This document shows positions 23,030-27,486 of a stretch of DNA of 27,486 bases, piece by piece; position 1 is the first letter of the stretch, and each line of letters begins with the position of its first letter. The notes under the pieces were generated by a model. That model was given only the letters and a program-made list of their open reading frames with translations, was not told the DNA's origin and did not search any database. The stretch comes from an uncultured Arcanobacterium sp. (lineage in GTDB: Bacteria; Actinomycetota; Actinomycetes; Actinomycetales; Actinomycetaceae). The DNA is taken from assembly GCF_947253055.1 (NCBI RefSeq), contig NZ_CAMXYE010000009.1:1-27486 (forward strand), read 5' to 3'. Position numbers and translations under genes: made by a program.

Positions 23030-24655
23030 CTACTTCTTAAGCACAATTTTCTCTTGCGCAGATTCTGCGCTCACTTCTTCCTCCGGAAGCTTAGCCGTAT
23101 TAGCCTCTAAATTAGCCAGGAAGCTCTCGTGAAAAGCCTTCACTTCCTTCTCTAATTCTGCTTCCGTCTCGGGGGTGAGCAGTTCCGTATCCGCGATTGT
23201 GGAAAGTATCTGGGAATTATGCCGGAGATAATCCAAAAGCTGCGCTTCATAAGCATGTACTTTTATCACCGGTATATCGTCCATAAACCCATGCGTACCT
23301 GCCCACACCGAAACTACCTGCTCCTCTATCGGATAAGGCGTATTTTGTGGTTGCTTAAGCAGTTCCATTAGCCGTTCACCACGAATGAGCTGCTTCTGCG
23401 TGGCAGAATCCAGATCGGAAGCGAACATCGCGAAAGCTGCCTGCGCCCGATACTGCGCCAAAGTAATTTTCAGCGTACCGGCCACTTTCTTCATCGCCTT
23501 AATCTGGGCATCTCCGCCTACACGCGATACGGAAATACCCACATCTACTGCCGGGCGCTGATTTGCATTAAACAAATCCGACTGCAAGAATATCTGCCCA
23601 TCCGTAATCGAAATTACGTTAGTCGGAATATACGCCGATACGTCGTTCGCCTTCGTCTCAATTATCGGCAAGCCAGTCATCGAACCGCCGCCATAAGCGT
23701 CCGAAAGTTTCGCACAACGCTCCAGCAGGCGAGAATGTAAGTAAAATACATCGCCCGGATAAGCTTCCCGCCCCGGAGGTCTTCTAAGTAACAGCGACAT
23801 CGAACGATAAGCCTCCGCCTGTTTAGAAAGATCGTCGAAGACGATTAATACGTGCTTCGAATCGTACATCCAGTGCTGGCCAATAGCAGAGCCAGTGTAG
23901 GGCGCTAAGTATTTAAAACCAGCCGAATCAGAGGCAGGTGCGGCAACTATAGTCGTATACTGCAAAGCTCCCGCATGCTCCAAAGTAGCGCGCACCGAGG
24001 CAATAGTAGAACCTTTCTGCCCGATTGCCACATAGATACAACGTACTTGCTTCTGCGGATCGCCAGTCTCCCAGTTTTCTTTCTGATTCAAAATAGCATC
24101 GATAGCAAGGGCCGTCTTCCCGGTCTGCCTATCACCAATAATGAGCTGCCGTTGCCCCCGCCCAATCGGGATCATGGCGTCAATTGCTTTTAATCCTGTA
24201 TGCAGCGGTTCGCACACTGATTTGCGCATCATCACGCCCGGAGCCTGCAATTCCAGAGCGCGCCTCCCCTGCAGGTTAGTGATATCTCCCAGGCCGTCAA
24301 TGGGATTGCCTAGTGGATCTACCACTCGCCCTAAGTAACCATCGCCTACTGGCACAGAAAGCACTTCACCGGTACGGCGTACTTCCATACCTTCCTGAAT
24401 CATCGAGAAATCACCGAGCACTACCACGCCGATTTCTTTTTCTTCAAGATTCATTGCTAAACCTTGCGTGCCGTCTTCGAATTTCAGCAGCTCGTTCGCC
24501 ATCGTACCGGGCAGCCCGGCCACTCGCGCAATACCGTCTGCCGTCTCCAGTACCTGCCCGACTTCTTCCCCAGCCACCTGAGCTGGCTCATAAGACTCTA
24601 CGAAGTTGCTCAGCGCCTCCCGAATTTTCTCGGGTTGGATGCTTAGTTCAGCCAT
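23030..24655 (-). CDS. atpA: ATP synthase F1 subunit alpha
   Basis: Alpha is the non-catalytic nucleotide-binding subunit of F1, 541 residues. The Walker A motif GDRQTGKT is at 174-181. Other marks are VDPLGNPIDG, VCEPLHTGLKAIDAMIPIGRGQR, HVLIVFDDLSKQA, the PPGREAYPGDVFYLHSRLLER stretch and SVSRVGGDAQ. The C-terminus extends past the E. coli protein (about 513) by a charged Glu/Lys-rich tail ending EKIVLKK, common in actinobacteria. The ATG follows GAGGAAGAGGA. The gap after atpH is 38 bases. Confidence 0.98.
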   Translation of the reverse strand: MAELSIQPEKIREALSNFVESYEPAQVAGEEVGQVLETADGIARVAGLPGTMANELLKFEDGTQGLAMNLEEKEIGVVVLGDFSMIQEGMEVRRTGEVLSVPVGDGYLGRVVDPLGNPIDGLGDITNLQGRRALELQAPGVMMRKSVCEPLHTGLKAIDAMIPIGRGQRQLIIGDRQTGKTALAIDAILNQKENWETGDPQKQVRCIYVAIGQKGSTIASVRATLEHAGALQYTTIVAAPASDSAGFKYLAPYTGSAIGQHWMYDSKHVLIVFDDLSKQAEAYRSMSLLLRRPPGREAYPGDVFYLHSRLLERCAKLSDAYGGGSMTGLPIIETKANDVSAYIPTNVISITDGQIFLQSDLFNANQRPAVDVGISVSRVGGDAQIKAMKKVAGTLKITLAQYRAQAAFAMFASDLDSATQKQLIRGERLMELLKQPQNTPYPIEEQVVSVWAGTHGFMDDIPVIKVHAYEAQLLDYLRHNSQILSTIADTELLTPETEAELEKEVKAFHESFLANLEANTAKLPEEEVSAESAQEKIVLKK

Positions 24656-24693
24656 TCCTCTTCCTCGTTCACTCTCAGCGGCCTCCGCCGCAT

Positions 24694-25515
24694 TTATTTA
24701 AGATTTTTTGCAAATTTTTCCCGCACCGCTGCCAGCCGTGCTCCTAAAGTACCGTCAATTACCTCATCGCCCACGCGGATACGCAATCCGCCGCCAATAC
24801 TCGTATCAATAGTGGTATGCAAACGTATATCCGCTCCATACTTGCTACTGAGAATATTGCACAGTCGCTCTTCTTGCTCACTGCTCAGGGGCACTGCACT
24901 CAACACCGAAGCCACCAAATGTGCTCCCCGCTCAGCAGCAATATCCATATATCTACTGATAACCCGGGTAAAGGACTCTTCTTCGCTCAGCTGCAAAGCT
25001 CGGAAAATAAGCTCTTTACCATAAGGATTAATATCAGCAAATACCTGCTCTGCTAGTTTTTTCCGCGCCGCCAATTCGATGTGGTTATCAGCCAAGGTGA
25101 TACGTAAATCGCGCTCCCGGCTGAGCAACCGCAGTAACTTATACAGTGATTCTTCCGTGCTATCTAAAAGATTAACGCGCTCCGCACCTGCCAGCACCGA
25201 TTGAGTCGCTAAATTATCTAGCGCCACGCAAAAATCTTTTTCTTCTGCCCAATTCGCAGCAATTACCCCGCTCAACAGATCTTGCACTGCTCCGCTCACG
25301 TTATTGGCAAATACTTCCGCTGCTAGGCGCTGGCGGTCTTCAGCTGGGCGAGCACTATCAGCAAGAGCTCCTAATAAAGTGGAATTCTGCTGTAAAAGAT
25401 CGCGCACCGCATATATTTCCTGCGCAAATTTTACTTCCTGCTCCGGGTGCTCCCGTAAAAGAGCATTCCAAGAATCCACTAAATTCCTTAAGGCAACTTC
25501 ACTTCCGGTACGCAC
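24694..25515 (-). CDS. atpH: ATP synthase subunit delta
   Basis: Delta connects F1 to the peripheral stalk. The 273-residue protein is typical of actinobacterial deltas, which are longer than the ~177-residue E. coli form because of an N-terminal helical extension. The C-terminal part carries the family signature SVLSAVPLSSEQEERLCNIL, then TTIDTSIGGGLRIRVGDEVIDGTLGARLAAVRE. It starts with GTG overlapping the atpF stop (TAGTG), behind a strong GGGAGG site at 25520-25525. Confidence 0.94.
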   Translation of the reverse strand: MRTGSEVALRNLVDSWNALLREHPEQEVKFAQEIYAVRDLLQQNSTLLGALADSARPAEDRQRLAAEVFANNVSGAVQDLLSGVIAANWAEEKDFCVALDNLATQSVLAGAERVNLLDSTEESLYKLLRLLSRERDLRITLADNHIELAARKKLAEQVFADINPYGKELIFRALQLSEEESFTRVISRYMDIAAERGAHLVASVLSAVPLSSEQEERLCNILSSKYGADIRLHTTIDTSIGGGLRIRVGDEVIDGTLGARLAAVREKFAKNLK

Positions 25516-26093
25516 TAAGCCTCCCGGGAATCTGCTTTTTGCCGAATCGAATCTTGCTCTAATTCGTCTAAGAATCGATCAATGACCCGCCCAGCCAATT
25601 CTTTATCACTCACTGCTTCGCCGATAATCCGCCCCGCTAAATCAGTAGCTAGAAGCCCAATATGAGCTTGCAGAGTACGAGAGGCAGCTTCTTGATCTGC
25701 TACGATACGCTGCTGAGCAGAATCAACGATATCAGCGGCATCATCGCGCCCCTTCATCTGGGCATCAGCAATAATCATCCGCGCATTTTCCTGAGCTTTT
25801 TCTCTGATTGATGCCGCTTCTTGCTGGGCAGAGGTGACTTCTTTGCGCAACTGTGCCTGCGCTGCCGCAATTTCTTCTTGCGCAGCAGCCGCAGCCTGCA
25901 AGCCAGCGTCAATCTTTTCTCCCCGCTCTTCTAAAAGCTGGGAGAAAGTAGGCCAGGCAAATTTATAAATCGCAATTGCCACAATTGCGAAAGCGACCGT
26001 ACCCCAAAGCAAATCCGGCAAAGCCGGCACCAATAGCTGGAAGCCACTGGCAGAAGCGGAGGCGGATGCAAAAATAGCCGTCTCCATGATCAT
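25515..26093 (-). CDS. atpF: ATP synthase Fo subunit b
   Basis: Subunit b forms the peripheral stalk. The 192-residue protein has an N-terminal Ala/Ser-rich stretch, then one membrane helix (about 26-46: LPDLLWGTVAFAIVAIAIYKF). A long charged coiled coil follows, containing LLEERGEKIDAGL, AAAAQEEIAAAQAQL and LIATDLAGRIIGEAV-like LLATDLAGRIIGEAV near the C-terminus. The ATG at 26093 overlaps the atpE stop (TGATG). A second ATG two codons in is equally plausible. Confidence 0.96.
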   Translation of the reverse strand: MIMETAIFASASASASGFQLLVPALPDLLWGTVAFAIVAIAIYKFAWPTFSQLLEERGEKIDAGLQAAAAAQEEIAAAQAQLRKEVTSAQQEAASIREKAQENARMIIADAQMKGRDDAADIVDSAQQRIVADQEAASRTLQAHIGLLATDLAGRIIGEAVSDKELAGRVIDRFLDELEQDSIRQKADSREA

Positions 26094-26296
26094 CAGAATA
26101 CGAATCCAGCGGCGAAGCCAATCAGACCTAGTGCCTCCGCAAAGGCGATGGCCAGAAACATATTAATACGCAGATATCCCTTCAACTCGGGCTGCCGAGC
26201 GGTAGATTCCTGCGTCTTCGCGCCGATCATACCAATAGCCAGCGAAGGTCCTAGGGTGGCGATACCATATCCAATAGTGGCGATGCTACCAGTCAT
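26093..26296 (-). CDS. atpE: ATP synthase Fo subunit c
   Basis: Subunit c is the proton-carrying ring. The 67-residue hairpin has helix 1 (IGYGIATLGPSLAIGMIGAK), the polar loop TARQPE and helix 2 (FLAIAFAEALGLIGFAAGF). Glu54 in AFAEALGL is the proton-binding carboxylate; there is no sodium-type Gln/Ser ligand set, so a proton-driven enzyme is expected. The protein is shorter than mycobacterial c (about 81). The upstream AAGGAAAT gives a reasonable ribosome site. Confidence 0.97.
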   Translation of the reverse strand: MTGSIATIGYGIATLGPSLAIGMIGAKTQESTARQPELKGYLRINMFLAIAFAEALGLIGFAAGFVF

Positions 26297-26338
26297 ATTT
26301 AATTTCCTTTTCTGTGTTGTTATCTGTTTATGAAAGTT

Positions 26339-27154
26339 TTATTCCGATATTGACATCAATACGTAGACGCCGGAGAGCATAGTAAAGATGAATGCCTGCA
26401 AAGCGGCCACGAAAATTTCGAATACTACAAAGACAATTCCGGCTAGCAACGTAAGCGTACCGGCCCCCACCCCGATAGCACCGGAGATAGTGAAATAGAG
26501 GTAGTTAGTACCTAAGAAACAAAGCACTAGGATGAAATGCCCCGAAACCATATTCACTAAAAGACGCAAGGCAAGGGTGATTGGGCGCAATATGAAGGTC
26601 GAAAATAGCTCAATCGGAATCATCAGTATGTAGAGCGGAGCTGGTACCCCCGGGGGCATAAGTGAGTTGCGGAAAAACTTAATACCCGAATTTCTTACGC
26701 CTGCCACTATAAAGCCGATATAGGCATAGATGCCGAAGATAAGGGGCATACCGAAGAGAGAGGTGCCGGCTATTTGTAAACCGGGAATCACGCCCGTCAA
26801 ATTCATGAAAAGAATACCGAGAAAAAGCGTAGCTAAGAAAGGCTGGTAGGGGCCGGCTTTGGGCCCGAGGATTTGCTCCCCGATTTGCACCCGCGAAAAC
26901 TCTAAAAGTGATTCCACCGCACTCTGGGCTTTTCCCGGCACTAAACGAGCGCGCCGCGAATAGAGGAACATAATTAGGAAAAGGCAGAGCACCGCGATTA
27001 GCCGCACCAGAATAATACGATTCAAGGCAAAAGGAGTGCCCGCAAAAAGAATCGGGGCTGGATCAAATTCTCCTGCCAAAGAAGGGCCAGTAAAATCATT
27101 TCCCGCGGTAGCAGTGAAGTAAGCAGGGACGATGAGACTAAGCGGAGTATTCAC
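26339..27154 (-). CDS. atpB: ATP synthase Fo subunit a
   Basis: Subunit a forms the two proton half-channels against the c ring. The 271-residue protein has five to six hydrophobic segments, including IILVRLIAVLCLFLIMFLYS, FLATLFLGILFMNLTGVIPG and the conserved helix ILRPITLALRLLVNMVSGHF with stator arginine Arg197. The C-terminal helix FEIFVAALQAFIFTMLSGVYV is typical. The start is GTG at 27154, since an in-frame TAG lies just upstream. The nearby ATG at about 27161 is in another frame. Confidence 0.96.
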   Translation of the reverse strand: MNTPLSLIVPAYFTATAGNDFTGPSLAGEFDPAPILFAGTPFALNRIILVRLIAVLCLFLIMFLYSRRARLVPGKAQSAVESLLEFSRVQIGEQILGPKAGPYQPFLATLFLGILFMNLTGVIPGLQIAGTSLFGMPLIFGIYAYIGFIVAGVRNSGIKFFRNSLMPPGVPAPLYILMIPIELFSTFILRPITLALRLLVNMVSGHFILVLCFLGTNYLYFTISGAIGVGAGTLTLLAGIVFVVFEIFVAALQAFIFTMLSGVYVLMSISE

Positions 27155-27296
27155 TATCCATTTAATCCTATTCTAAAAATTTTTCCGCCTCCGCCCACGT
27201 AGCATCGCTGGATTCGGAGCAAAACCTAACGTTAATACTCTACATGAGAAGTTACGTATCAGCCAGCCCCGGGGCGGGTAAAAAAGAAGATATTTT
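27155..27296 (-). promoter_or_regulatory. Gap upstream of atpB, possible promoter region
   Basis: This 142-base gap separates the atpI-like gene from atpB. It contains a 10-bp GC palindrome, GCCCCGGGGC (27266-27275), and the palindrome TAACGTTA (27227-27234). A TAGAGT hexamer on the minus strand near 27240 could be a -10 box, without a clear -35. No T-run terminator was seen. An additional promoter for the structural ATP synthase genes is plausible but unproven. Confidence 0.3.
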
Positions 27297-27486
27297 TTAA
27301 AGATTCGAATTAGAAAAATCTGGGCCCGGAGCGCGCAAAATTATCAGCGAAGCGATGCAGAGTGAAATCAATAGTCCGGCTATAAAACCGCCACAGACTC
27401 CGCCGAGACTGGCAAAATTTCCCACTCGTACCACTACGAGAGATATAAAAACTAAAAGTATTTTCCCGCCGTAGCTGACCAAACTA
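27297..27486 (-). CDS. Partial small membrane protein upstream of atpB, AtpI-like by position
   Basis: The last 62 or so residues are visible; the frame is open to the right edge, so the start is missing. The visible part has two hydrophobic segments: KILLVFISLVVVRVGNF and GGVCGGFIAGLLISLCIASLIILRA, ending PGPDFSNSNL. A small membrane protein with this shape before atpB is usual in actinobacterial atp operons (AtpI or an uncharacterised equivalent). Position and hydrophobicity support the call; sequence similarity to AtpI was not established. Confidence 0.6.
   Translation of the reverse strand, partial: SLVSYGGKILLVFISLVVVRVGNFASLGGVCGGFIAGLLISLCIASLIILRAPGPDFSNSNL

Overview
The window comes from a Gram-positive actinobacterium. 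The supporting features are an F1Fo-ATP synthase operon followed directly by nucS (the actinobacterial mismatch endonuclease), the GlgE/maltokinase route to alpha-glucan, an actinobacterial type NudC and a DivIVA-like coiled-coil protein. Base composition is near 50% G+C by eye, with many A/T-ending codons. That is low for the phylum and would suit a moderate-GC host-associated lineage such as Actinomycetaceae. The family placement is an inference, not a measurement.

Layout. (1) Positions 1-820, minus strand: 5' part of nudC, cut by the left edge and divergent from what follows. (2) Positions 1007-13955, plus strand: an alpha-glucan block of glgX (debranching), trpS (an unrelated tryptophanyl-tRNA synthetase inserted in the block), glgP (phosphorylase), glgE (maltosyltransferase), pep2/mak (maltokinase), glgB (branching) and a LacI-family regulator. 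A 19-bp perfect inverted repeat separates glgP from glgE. (3) Positions 14049-17182, minus strand: a thioredoxin-fold/TPR protein and an unrecognised 730-residue membrane protein that carries a lipobox in its middle. (4) Positions 17319-18479, plus strand: a DivIVA-like coiled-coil protein, divergent from the membrane protein. (5) Positions 18502-27486, minus strand: a long run that reads, in transcription order, atpI-like (cut by the right edge), atpB, E, F, H, A, G, D, C, nucS, a small putative zinc protein and an alpha/beta hydrolase. Several of these genes overlap by one to four bases.

How the genes fit together. Pep2 phosphorylates maltose to maltose-1-phosphate, GlgE adds maltosyl units to an alpha-1,4-glucan, and GlgB branches it. 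GlgP releases glucose-1-phosphate from chain ends and GlgX debranches the limit dextrin. The LacI protein, 19 bases downstream of glgB, is the obvious candidate regulator. No treS, glgC or glgA/glgM lies in the window, so the source of maltose is not shown here. The ATP synthase genes encode all eight structural subunits.

I saw no rRNA, tRNA, CRISPR array, insertion sequence or phage gene. No gene-free stretch exceeds 300 bases. No clearly new defence or mobile system is visible. The least explained part is the 14.0-18.5 kb module, mainly the membrane protein with the internal lipobox.
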